In this document: positions 54,143 through 64,000 of the stretch, in pieces
Position numbering within the stretch: the stretch's first letter is position 1
How the letters are laid out: each line of letters starts with the position of its first letter
Assembly: GCA_023055425.1 (NCBI GenBank)
Contig: JALGPY010000004.1
Span: forward strand, 112,571,504-112,635,503
DNA length: 64,000 nt
Source: Linanthus parryae
Taxonomy: Eukaryota; Streptophyta; Magnoliopsida; Ericales; Polemoniaceae
Direction of reading: 5' to 3'
Made by a program: the position numbers and the translations under genes
The notes under the pieces: model-generated
Databases searched by the model: none
Seen by the model: only the letters and a program-made list of their open reading frames with translations
Told to the model about the DNA's origin: nothing

Positions 54143-55620
54143 TTTCAAATTGAAAGCAAATCACAAGCCCATGTGCTAGGATGGCACAACTGCACAAATA
54201 CGATCTCGAACGATCTAGTAAAATATCTGCGAATTTATATGGCAGATAGCAAATGCGAAACATGTATATAGCATTATGCAAGGCGAAATATGCCGATACG
54301 CATGCGAAATTGTATTTTGTTGCAACAGCACAGCAAATAATACAAAAGCTATTTATCATTATGAGTCGAAAGGACTTACAATTTATCTGTCTAGATAGCA
54401 GCTTACAAGCGAACAAGCTCAAATCTAACTACGCAGCCAACATGGCTTACAATACATTCGAAAAGTAACTGACAAGCCAGCAGAGACACACCCCGGGAAT
54501 CCTAACTGAGAAAGGATGAACCCACCGGTCCTAACACCGGCTATGCGATACACAGATCTGCAGCCAAAGATCTATAGCAAAAGGGATGCTGCTGCGAAGA
54601 GATCAACTCGTCATTCGCTACGTCCCTAGCGGCAAGATCTGGGTAACGGTATGTCCAAGACCCCAGGAGCTGACAAAGGCCTCTGTCTGATCAAGATATG
54701 TGCCGGAGGAACCTCCTGTCCCGGCGTATGCCGCCGTGCAAAACAGGGGAAGCAGTCATTCCTCTGGTGATGGGTTCCTTGTCATGATAGACAAGGGCAT
54801 TGACGAGCCTCCTGAGTTCAAGAACGAAGAGGCAAGAAATCCTCCTCCAGGGATGCTGGAGGAGAATTCCGCCGTTCATTACGAATCGGTAGCACGGTCA
54901 CTACGGCGCTGCACCTCACCGGGAGGCGGCCGGAAACATGACCTGCAAACATAATACACGAAGAAAATTCTTCGAACACACATGAAGTATCATATCCATC
55001 TTCTTGACGATGGTTACAAAGTGCAATAAGCCTCATATAGCGGATCTTGGAAACTATTTCTATAGCACAAAGCGCAAACTCAGGACTCACAACTTGGAAT
55101 TGCCATGAATCAACGAAAAACAAGCATTGAAGCCAGCAGTCGTAAGGACTCACGGCAAAGCACATTTTTGGGATGAAGAACCCAAATGACAAAGATAGGG
55201 TTTATATAGACCCTGTGAAGACTCTTCAGTTGCCAAAGATGAGTCAGCAGAATTCGAAAAGAGGGTTAGGTCAATCACTTACGCCTTGAAAAGCGGTAAC
55301 GATCAATTACCCTACTAAAGGCTACGACGATTTAGTTGCGTATCCTAATTAATGACGGATGGTCATGATTCGGATGGACTTCCCAAGGAAAGCGTGCTTA
55401 TCTTCCGAGAAATTAGCGCGAAAATCAAGCAGAGTATCAATTGCTGATGTCATAATTGGATATGCACAGAGATATCCTATCAAATCCCGGAAAGGGCAAA
55501 ACGGGCAAGTTGATTCTTTTTGTTAAAAAAAAGGGAGAGAAACCCTAGCAACATTACATTAATGTTTCCGCATTACATTAATGTTCCAGCTATTCCTTGC
55601 TACTTTTCAAATTCAAAAAG
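54143..55620. other. Non-coding part of Tat element 1
   Basis: No convincing gene on either strand; short ORFs lack motifs. A small direct repeat GCATTACATTAATGTTTCC lies near 55550-55585, and a purine-rich tract at about 55527-55545. Confidence 0.55.
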
Positions 55621-58600
55621 TCAAAGAAAATTCTTGATCAAGGAGTCATGGGGCGCGAACTGATGGCTCAGCTTCTCTACCTGCTCCACTTCTTGCTTCA
55701 ATTGCTCGCACTTGGCATTCATCTCATGATAGAGCCTTGTAGCCTCTTCAGCCTTTTGCTTCTGCTGCTCCACCTTTTGCTTCTCAGCTGCGAGGTTTTG
55801 GTGGCCAAGTTTCAAAGTTACGGCTGCGCGAATCAGGGTAACTCTTTTGATAAGAAATCTGAAACCCAATCTGCCTTGGACTTTGGCAAGAAGAGTTTGG
55901 CACATGCCAAAAAGCAGCTCGGCACTCTGAACAGAGATGGTCGCAGGCGTGGCCATAGACAGCTGCTCCAAAATACAAATGGCTTCGGTAAGAAACAGCC
56001 TCCTGTCGAAAGGCCCTATCTCCAGAGATCTTTCAAATGATTGAGGGTAGGTGAGGCGCATCCGAACTACCCAGTCCACATCAGTTTGCTTCAGACCTAA
56101 AGCAATGTCAAAGCTAAGTTATGATGTCAAACTCGCAAATGAATGATACGAGATGCAAACAGCAAATCTCTACTTACCAGTCCCTTCGAGAATCTCATGA
56201 AGAGAAGGTATGCGCATTGCCGGAGTGGTCGAAGACTGTCCTCGCTCCATAGCTCTCCTGTAAGCTGCGAGCTCTAACCCCTCGTAGTTAGGAGGAAGAG
56301 TATAGGCCGCACCAGCTGCGACAGCATTCCCAACCTGCGAGCCCCAAAAGCTCCACGCAGGAAGAGGTGCCGCTGACTCAGTCATCGCCGGAGGCGAAGT
56401 GACAGCCGAAGTTGCTTGGCGAGGGACGCTCTCAGATGCGGAAGCATCAGCAGCACTTGTTCTTACTTCCTCAGCGCCAGTATGGGCATCTTCCTCCATT
56501 AGCACAGCATCAGCTTCAGCATCATCGGAAAGTTCGATGATGTCCTCAAGAGGCTCTCCTGCGTGTTCAGTAGCTGCGACGGGCTTCTCGGTATGGGGGC
56601 TCGGAATCGGAACGTAGGATGCAGAAGGCTGACTTCTCTGCTCCAGCACAAGTTCCTCAGCATTGCCTGCGACACAAAATGCGATAGTATGAGGTAACTC
56701 ACATTGAATGTTATTTTACTATCTTTGCTAAAGCTAAGAGCAAGCACCTCCACGCGAAGGTGGGATTGATGTATCTTCGTCATATACTAAAGACGTAGAA
56801 CCATGTCCTATTAGTGTGTCCTCGTTAAGCAAGTCTTTAAAAGGAGCGTGACCTGGGACGCGAAGAAACCAGTCATGATTCTGTTCCAAGTTGCTAAGGT
56901 CTAGACCATGCATATCGTTCAAATGATTACCTGAAGGTTCTCCGCATTTGCCTACTAGCCAACGGCGAATGTCAGCTTTTGACACACCATGCTTTAATGC
57001 ACCTACTACAACATCTCTATAAGTTACTGCAAGATTGAAGATCTCACCTTTATTGCCGCCTGCGATCTCTTCAAAATCTGCCTGGGCTTGCTCCAAAGCT
57101 GCTGCATCCTCTTCTGGAGCCACATCCTCCTCTTCAGTATGAGGAGCTACCTCTTCGGGAAGCATATCTTCCTCATCAGTGGGACGCACTAGGTCGTCAA
57201 CATGTTGCTCTTCGAGGCTCCGCTGTCTCACACGCTCGAGCTCCTCCTCTTCGCGCTGCCTTCTTCTTTCAGCAGCTTCCGCGGTTGTCCTCCTGGACTC
57301 GGCAAGAACGTCCTCGCTTATGGGTTCGTCTGGAATGCTAGAATGAGCATTCTTCCTTTGTCTCTTGGCCAAAAGGCCACCGATGGTCTCCTCATCATCA
57401 TCATCATCTGCGAAGAAACGATTGGTTTAAGAAAGAGTTGCGAAAGAATTACGATAATAAGGGAAACGCGATGGAGGTACCTCCTGATTCTTCCTCATGT
57501 ATCACATTTGTTCTTTCTCCTTCTTCATCACCTTCTCTGGGCTCCTGCTCTTGCCTCTCCTGTTCTTCCTCCTGGTCAAATGGAATGAAGGTCTCAACTG
57601 CGAGTTCCTTCCACGCTCTACTGGGCATGCGACCTTTGCCTTTATCCTTGACAGAAAGGGATCTCGCTGGAGGGGAAGTTGGAGCACTTCTAGGGGAAGA
57701 AATTGTAATTCCCCTTTGCCTGGGTCTTTTCGTTCTCGGCGCGGCAGTCGCTGGAGGAGACGGATTATCTCTGGGTGGAGACACGGCCGGAGCATTATCT
57801 ATCAGCGAGTCAGCAAAAGCATTCATGACTGCGCGAATCCTGGTTTCGACCTCGGGGTCCATCCTCCATGCTAGCAGAAACGACTGTCCTTGTCTTTTGG
57901 TGGCAACCATGCTGTTAACCAACGACTTGGAACGATCACCAGATGGGAATCTCCGCACATGACACTGCAGCAAACAATACAAAATAAAGGCATCAACATG
58001 TGGAAATCAAGAAGCTTAACGCACGCGGAAAAAGTTGCTTACCTTAGCAAATGCCTCGCTATATCTGATGACATGTGTGTCGCCCTTCTTAACTGCGGCG
58101 ATCTTTTCCTTCAGAATGACGTCAGGGCACAAATGGTTCTCATGATCCAACAATGAGTAGCAACCATATTCAGACTTGCTCAGACTGCAATTGGGGCGGA
58201 ACGGAAAAGAGTTTCTCTTGATCAAGGGAGCTCTACTCGGCTGAGCGGCCGACTGTGTCTCAATCCTCGTTTGCTGGGCGACCCAGTATGCGAGCCAGTC
58301 CTGGGAACAACCGCCCTCGCGGGTACCGGCAGGCTGCTCAAAGGGAAGATTGTTCATGAAGATTGTCTTGCACTCCTTTGTTAGCAAGCGCTTATAGCAA
58401 CCTATGATAATGGACTGGGGCCAGATTGAGGGTGCCACTGCATCAAAGCCGAACTTGGGAGAAACTCGAGTGGGGTCAACATCCACGGTAATCCTCTCAT
58501 ACTTTGGCGCGAGCTCACGAATATGCTCTGCAAGGGCAGGAAGAGAACCTCGCAGACACCAGCAAAAGAACTCGCGATAGCGCTCATGGAAATGCGATTC

Positions 58601-59140
58601 CTCTTCAAAGAGAAGCTCTTCTGAGAAGACAACACCCTTAGAATGGTACAGCTTTGGAAACCATCGCACGTTCTCAATGCGCGTGGCATAGGGCCTGGCG
58701 GTGAACTCTTTCCGCTTGTCGCATATCAAGCTCCAAACGCACTTGGTATTGTTCGCTCCGAACCACCTCGCAGCTCTGCCACTGTTACGCTCCTCCGTCT
58801 CGCCTGGGGGACACCACTTGTCGGGTTTAAGAGCAGTTGGAGCATAGGACGGCCATCGCTCAAAGACCCACATCGTCAAGAAGGAAATATTGACGAAAGT
58901 CAGTATATCGAGGCGGCCACGCGACTCCTTCATGGCCGCAACCAGCTGATCAAGCCTATAGTACAGCGTGCCCAAGACCAGGGGTCCGAGTGCGACTCTC
59001 TGGCCAAGGGCGAGCCTCACAGCAAGCGGCAGAACGTGGTAGAAAACCGCATCATGTGGGTGACCATCAATTAAGTACCTCGACAACCATGCACAGAGGA
59101 AAGCACAAAGGGTCAAGTGATAGCCTTTACCCTTGTAGAT
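55621..59140 (-). CDS. Antisense five-exon gene with plant mobile domain, carried by the Tat element (5' end incomplete)
   Basis: Exons on the minus strand: about 59140-58043, 57964-57481, 57407-56748, 56666-56178, 56096-55621 (TGA). The introns are 78, 73, 81 and 81 bp, all GT-AG. Junction phases 0, 1, 1, 1 match on both sides, giving one open frame of about 1060 codons with no stop. Exon 1 has the plant mobile domain (PMD, aminotransferase-like): LCAFLCAWLSRYLIDGHP, HVLPLAVRLALGQRVALGPL, VLGTLYYRLDQL and VWSLICDKRKEF. Exon 2 is basic with PRTKRPRQRG and acidic EEEQERQEQE. Exon 3 has a charged coiled-coil-like stretch (EAAERRRQREEEELERVRQR) and ALKHGVSKADIRRWLVGK. Exon 5 ends in a coiled coil (KQKVEQQKQKAEEATRLYHE). 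No in-frame ATG lies before exon 1, so the start is lost or in an unseen exon. PMD proteins occur in host MAIN-type genes and in transposons; the function here is unknown. Introns run opposite to the element's RNA, so they would survive retrotransposition. Confidence 0.8.
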
Positions 59141-59150
59141 ACTGCTTTAT

Positions 59151-59758
59151 GACATGGCAGATCTAGGCCACGTGGCAACCATCCAGCACACCATATTGTG
59201 CTCCACACACACAGGATCACCAGCCGAGCTGATCCATGTGGGGGCTGCGAGACAGAGCCCTCGCATACCACTGCACGGGACTTGTAGGGACTTGTGGTTT
59301 GGAGGCTAGAGTAAGCCCTGTCGCGTGCGAGCCAAGCCCGCGCGCGACCTTTAGTAACTGTTTTGAGAGATTTATGGCACGAGCTCCATAAACCCGGTCA
59401 ATCCGGTCAAACCCGGTCAACCTCGTAACGGTTCCGGTACTTGCGCACCACGTGCTCTAACGGTTCCTATATACTCGGACGAACGTGCCGTTATGGTTAA
59501 GCTAATTAAGCCGCCATTAATGGGCGCATTAACCACACTACAACGGTCATGTTCTCTAGTATATATATATCGTTAACCTTTCCATACAAAGGAGGACACA
59601 CTGCCATACGCGGAAGCTCTGCCAAACCTCTGTCTCTCTCTCAGGCATTGCTACTGACTTACTCTCTCCCTACACACACCCCTATTCTCCCTGTGCGATC
59701 CCTGATCCACTACGCACGGTGTACACGGAGGTCTCCCTGCCGGAATCTCTTGTGCACA
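59151..59758 (+). repeat. Shared LTR: 3' LTR of Tat element 1 and 5' LTR of element 2
   Basis: About 608 bp, TGACATGGCAGATCTAGGCC to CTTGTGCACA, similar to 46210-46815 along its whole length with scattered substitutions. It is directly followed by another primer site and gag, so two elements share it. Confidence 0.85.
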
Positions 59759-59799
59759 TTTTGGTGAACCCGACGTGAATCTTACCAGCAAAAGCAACC

Positions 59800-62412
59800 A
59801 TGTCTCAGGAGGACGATGTCAGCAACCGATCTCCTTCCACCGAAACTCCCTCGGGAGACGAGGCTCGCCGTACTCCGACGACTCCCGGCGAGGCGCCAAC
59901 CTTAGAGTCTTTGGACGCCACTTTCCAAAGTCAGGCAAAAGCTCTCAAGTCTCAATCCGCGCAGTTAGAACGGATCTTGGCCGTTCTGGGCACTCTTGCG
60001 CCAAATCCTCCACCTGCCGCCGCTATCCCTCAGGGAGGAGGAACCCCTACTGCTCCAGGATTGGGAGTGTCGGCCACGCCTCCCAACCCTCATCTGCAAA
60101 CTCCACCGTCGGCCACGCAGCTGCCTTCGGTCCAAGGGTCAACGGCACAAATGCTACCCCCTGCTGCTCACGCCTCTCAGCCCCCGGCTTTGGCGTCCAA
60201 CCCAACTCTGCAGTACACTCTGCCTCCACCAGCGACAATCTGGGGAAACGCGGGTAGTCAATACACTCCCAATCCTCCGGCGGCATATGTGTCGCCACCG
60301 CCTACGGCAACTCCTCCGCCAACTACCGAGGGAAGCATTCCAGAATGCATGACGTCTTTGCAGAAGCGCGTGGACTCCATCTTGGCTCATCAGTCGTTCG
60401 CGGATACCATCATCCCGAAGCTAGACAACGATCCACCCATCCCACGAGAGATCTATCTCATGCCTAACCCGGCGGGGTACAAGGCTCCCAAATGGGATAA
60501 GTTCGAGGACGTCAACGGAAACGCTCATGAGCATGTCATGCGTTTCATCGATGTCATGGGTCCATACGGAGCCGATCCCAAACTGCTGATGCGAGAATTC
60601 CCAAAAACTCTTGGGAATGTAGCATACAAATAGTACCGAACATTGGAGGCCGGATCTGTGAAAACTTGGGACGACATGGTCCAGAAGTTCTATACCAAGT
60701 TCTTCCAGATGGAAGAAAAGGTGACGATGATCCATCTCTCACGGATGTATCAGAAACGCGAGGAAGATGGAATCACTTTCATCAAGAAATTCAGAGCGAA
60801 ATCCTTGGAGTGCAAGGATCCAATGCTCGAAAGCCGGCTCGTAGAGATATGCCTGCAGTGCATGCGAGACGAATATAAAAGCATGCTGATCAATTTGCAA
60901 ACGCCCACGTTTTCAAAGCTCATCGAATGCACGATGAACATCGAGCCCATTGTCGAGAGACAGAGAAAGAAGAGCGCTCCAGAACGACCTGCGAGCGGCA
61001 CCACCTACAAGATCGGCAGATTCGGCTACAAGCGGGGACGCGAAGCTGAGGTCAACACAGTTTCGCCCCAGAAGCAAGCAAAGGTTGCAAACTTCGATGC
61101 ACCACCTCTGCCATGCTCGGTGGAGGAAGCGAGCGATCTCTGCAGACAGTGGCGCAAGGACGGCGTCCTGCCACCGCTCGAGAAAGCACCCTCCAAGGAG
61201 ATGACGAGGGACCCTAAGTGGTGCGAATACCACGGCAAGGTCATGCACCCCACAGCCGAGTGCAAGAAGCTCAGATTCGCGTTCGATCAGAAGATGAAGA
61301 ACGGCGAACTCATCGTCAGCGACCACCGGAAGGATGTGCGCAACAACCCGCTGCCTGCCCATACAGATTCGGGCTCAAAGGGCAAAGAGGTCGCCATGAT
61401 CTCGATAGTGGACTTGGAAGAAGTCGCAGAAGATGGTCTGCCCATCATTGCTGAAGTCCATGAAGATGAAGACTACAGCATGGACACGGAAGATGAGCGT
61501 GCCGACCGCATGAAGGGGTCGCATGGCTTCGACAAATTCTTCAATGAGATGAACTTCTCCGAAAGATGTCGAGCGGACATGACGAAAGCAATCTTAAGGG
61601 TAGCAGAGGACTACGAGGAGGACCTCGTGGTCTCTAACGGGAAAGTCGTCAGGGCGTCCCGTTCCACAGAAAAGATTATGACCTTTTCTGCCAGCGACAA
61701 GAAGACAGATGCGAGCCACCAGAGGCCCCTGTACGTGACCGCCATCATCAACGGCGTCGAATTCAAGCGAGCATTCGTCGATGGAGGAGCAGCGGTCAAT
61801 GTTGTTCCACTCCACACACTGAAGCTAGCAGGGATCCCCGAGCACAAGGTAGTCAAGCGTCCATCCCCGCTGGTGGGATTCGGAAGCGATTCTAGAATGA
61901 CGATCGGATGGATCCGCCTGGGCGTTCAGATCGGCAAAATCAAGTGCTCGGCGAAGTTCTATGTCATAGACGCGAACACCACATATCACATGATCATAGG
62001 TCGGGCCCGGATCCATCGCTTTGACGCAATCCCTTCGACGGCTCACCAGGTGATGAAAGCTATCTGGAACGACAGGGTTGTCGAGATACCAGCCTCAACT
62101 AACCCGTTCAACTTGGACGAAGCACATCTCAGCGAGGCGGTGTGGTTCACCGAGATGGCGGACGAGCAAACACCCGGACCATTCAACCCTACTCCCTTAC
62201 CTCTCTGGGAGGACATCAAGGACCAGTCACCCGCAGGCGTGATGGTGACAAGGGGAGATGCCAAGGAAAAGCCGCCTACACACGAAGAGGCGCCGCGCAT
62301 CGCATATCATCGGAAGAATGTGTACACTCTGAAGAGGATCGCAAAGCATGACCCCGAGGGTAAGGAGATAGAGAGCTTCTACGCCAACGGAAAGAAATGC
62401 TATCGCATATGA
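59800..62412 (+). pseudogene. Tat element 2 gag-protease, one nonsense codon
   Basis: ATG 59800 (MSQEDDVSNRSPSTE) opens a proline/threonine/alanine-rich N-terminus, then the capsid region from PREIYLMPNPAGYKAPKWDK (about 60445). A TAG at 60631 replaces the TGG (Trp) of element 1 in GNVAYK-W-YRTLE. Downstream the frame is open through DGVLPPLEKAPSKEM, a CCHC-like WCEYHGKVMHPTAECKK (about 61220-61270) and the protease RAFVDGGAAVNVVPLHTLKL (about 61770). It ends at YANGKKCYRI-TGA (62412), exactly as in element 1. Apart from the single TAG it looks functional. Confidence 0.88.
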
Positions 62413-64000
62413 AGGTGCGCGGGGACGTCCTCACACGGGCATGGGGGTGTCCCTGGGCAAATCAATCAAATCGAGCAAGTCGCGCTGACGGAAGAGCCAA
62501 CAAAGGGCACTCCGGACGAGAAACTCAAAGAAGCGCCCGAATGCATGGAAGACAGGCCAAGACCACAAAAGCAAGAGCTAAAAGAAGTGTTCCTCAGCCC
62601 GAACGAGGAAAAGAAAAGGCCAGTCTTCCTGAGTGCGGACCTCACAAGCAAAGAGGAACAAGGACTGCTGCAGCTCCTAACTGAATACAAGGACGCGTTC
62701 GCATGGGAATATGATGAGATGCCAGGTCTGGACACGAGCATCACCATGCACCGTTTAGACATCACCCCAGGGTCTAAACCGGTCAAGCAAAGCACCAGAA
62801 GCTTCAGGCCAGAGCTCAACGTGAAGATCAAGCAGGAGATTGTTAAACTCCTAGACGCCAAGTTCATAGAGCCAAATCACCATCCCACATGGTTGGCCAA
62901 CATCGTGCCGGTGGTGAAGAAGAATGGACAGCTCCGCATCTGCGTGGACTTCCGAGATCTCAATCGCTTCTGTCCTAAGGACGATTTCCCACTGCCTAAC
63001 ATCGATTTGCTCATTGATTCAACGGCAGGCCATCGCATGTTCAGTTTCATGGACGGCTTCAGCGGGTACAATCAAATCAAGATGGATCCCGAAGATGCAA
63101 GGAAAACTGCATTCATCACTCCCGTGGGGGTATTCAACTACACGGTAATGCCATTTGGTCTTAAGAACGCAGGCGCAACCTATCAGCGGGCCATGATGGC
63201 TCTATTCCACGACATGATGCACAAAGAAGTGGAATTCTATGTGGATGACTTGGTAGTCAAATCCAAGCATGAAGCAGATCACCTTGCAGACCTGCGAAAG
63301 GTGTTCAACAGATGCAGGAGCTTTCAGCTGAAAATGAACCCCATGAAATGCGCATTCGGCGTGACTTCGGGGAAGTTTTTGGGATGCGTGGTCCATCGCC
63401 AAGGAATCGAGCCTGACCCTGCGAAAGTGTCAGCCATCACCAGCATGACGCCACCTCACAATCAAAGTACCTTGAAAACATTCTTGGGAAAATTGTCATA
63501 TCTGCGGAGATTCATCCCGGCAATCGCCGAAATCACATGCTGCTTCAGCACGCTTCTCAAGAAGGACGCCGCGTACAACTGGGCTCCTGATCACGAAGCC
63601 GCATTCGAAAAGCTAAAAGAGCTACTCACATCCCCAAAGATAATGATCGCGCCTCAACTGGGATCACCGCTTCTGCTATACCTTACATCGACAAGGAAAT
63701 CTATAGGAGCACTCTTGGCTCAGGTGTATGAAGGCCAAGAGAGGCCCATCTATTACATCTCTCGCATTGTGCAGCCTGCCGAATCAAGGTACACAGACAT
63801 CGAACGTCATTGCCTTGCTTTATTCTTCGTAATAGAGAAGTTGAGACACTATTTTGCATCGCACAAAGTAGTGGTGGTCACCAAAAGCGACCCCATAAGA
63901 TACCTGCTAACTCACACTACTCCGGGCGGGAGATTGGCGAAATGGTACATGACTATCTCTCAATACGATATCACATGCGTGAAACCAAGAGCGATCAAGT
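62413..64000 (+). CDS. Tat element 2 pol, reverse transcriptase and RNase H start (partial)
   Basis: Open in frame with gag-pro after the TGA and uninterrupted to the window end, about 529 codons. Motifs: RICVDFRDLNRFCPKDDFPL, MPFGLKNAGATYQRAMM, EFYVDDLVVKSK (YVDD; element 1 has YMDD), FLGKLSYLRRFIPAIAEI, RSIGALLAQ-like KSIGALLAQVYEGQE and YTDIERHCLALFFVIEKLRH. Element 1's ATG at 49476 is ACG here, so pol cannot start at that codon, which points to readthrough of the TGA. Confidence 0.9.

Larger units (their letters stand above)
46210..59758 (+). mobile_element. Tat-lineage Ty3/gypsy retrotransposon 1, with antisense gene
   Basis: Layout: LTR (46210-46815), primer site, gag-pro, pol with reverse transcriptase, two RNase H domains and integrase, a 54-bp tandem repeat, non-coding sequence, an antisense five-exon gene, and LTR (59151-59758). 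The second, archaeal-type RNase H after the reverse transcriptase RNase H, and an extra antisense ORF between integrase and the 3' LTR, are marks of the plant Tat lineage. Several nonsense mutations make gag-pol defective. The right LTR also starts element 2. Confidence 0.88.
59151..64000 (+). mobile_element. Tat-lineage Ty3/gypsy retrotransposon 2 (cut by window end)
   Basis: LTR, primer-binding site (TGGTGAACCCGACG at 59762), gag-pro and the reverse transcriptase with the start of RNase H. It is close to element 1 throughout but has independent lesions. The window ends inside RT-RNase H. Confidence 0.88.

Overview
This is nuclear DNA of a flowering plant, most likely a eudicot. It carries Ty1/copia, Ty3/gypsy (Tekay-like and Tat-type), LINE, hAT-like and Helitron-like elements, plant U1 snRNA genes with plant snRNA promoter motifs, and plant-type RNA polymerase II subunit genes. 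About three quarters of the window is nested transposable element. I worked by eye from the sequence, and no alignment or database search was run.

Region 1 (1-16 kb) is a nest of elements. Copia element A (minus strand) is split by a non-autonomous hAT-like element (514-10072, 8-bp target duplication). That element is itself split by a large non-autonomous Tekay-like LTR element with 3.8-kb LTRs and only 1.25 kb of internal sequence (939-9802, 5-bp target duplication). A second copia (B) sits in A at 10253, and its 5' half is lost where it abuts a LINE fragment (about 14129-15690).

Region 2 (16-44 kb) is the gene-bearing part and the most interesting. It is an old array in which genes or pseudogenes for double-PB1-domain proteins alternate with U1 snRNA genes, pseudogenes and relics. 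Three U1 copies are near full length (21369-21524 +, 32817-32960 -, 41413-41572 -); the last is the best preserved. In the clearest units a PB1 gene is followed on the same strand by a U1 gene. The array has been broken by inversions and by insertions: a 2.8-kb hAT-like element holding a foldback element and a Helitron end, and two copia elements. Two intact intronless RNA polymerase II subunit genes lie in the array: an RPB4-like gene (31328-31729) and an RPB2-like gene (36281-39760). The RPB4-like, RPB2-like and one PB1 locus each have a plant snRNA-type promoter (a USE plus a TATA box 33-34 bp away), and the PB1 one resembles the U1 promoters.

Region 3 (44-64 kb) is a broken copia D followed by two Tat-lineage gypsy elements arranged LTR-internal-LTR-internal and sharing the middle LTR. 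Each copy has its own nonsense mutations in gag-pro and/or pol. Between pol and the shared LTR the first element carries, on the opposite strand, a five-exon gene with a plant mobile domain (about 59140 down to 55621). Its four short GT-AG introns join into one uninterrupted frame of about 1060 codons, so it is better preserved than the element's own genes.
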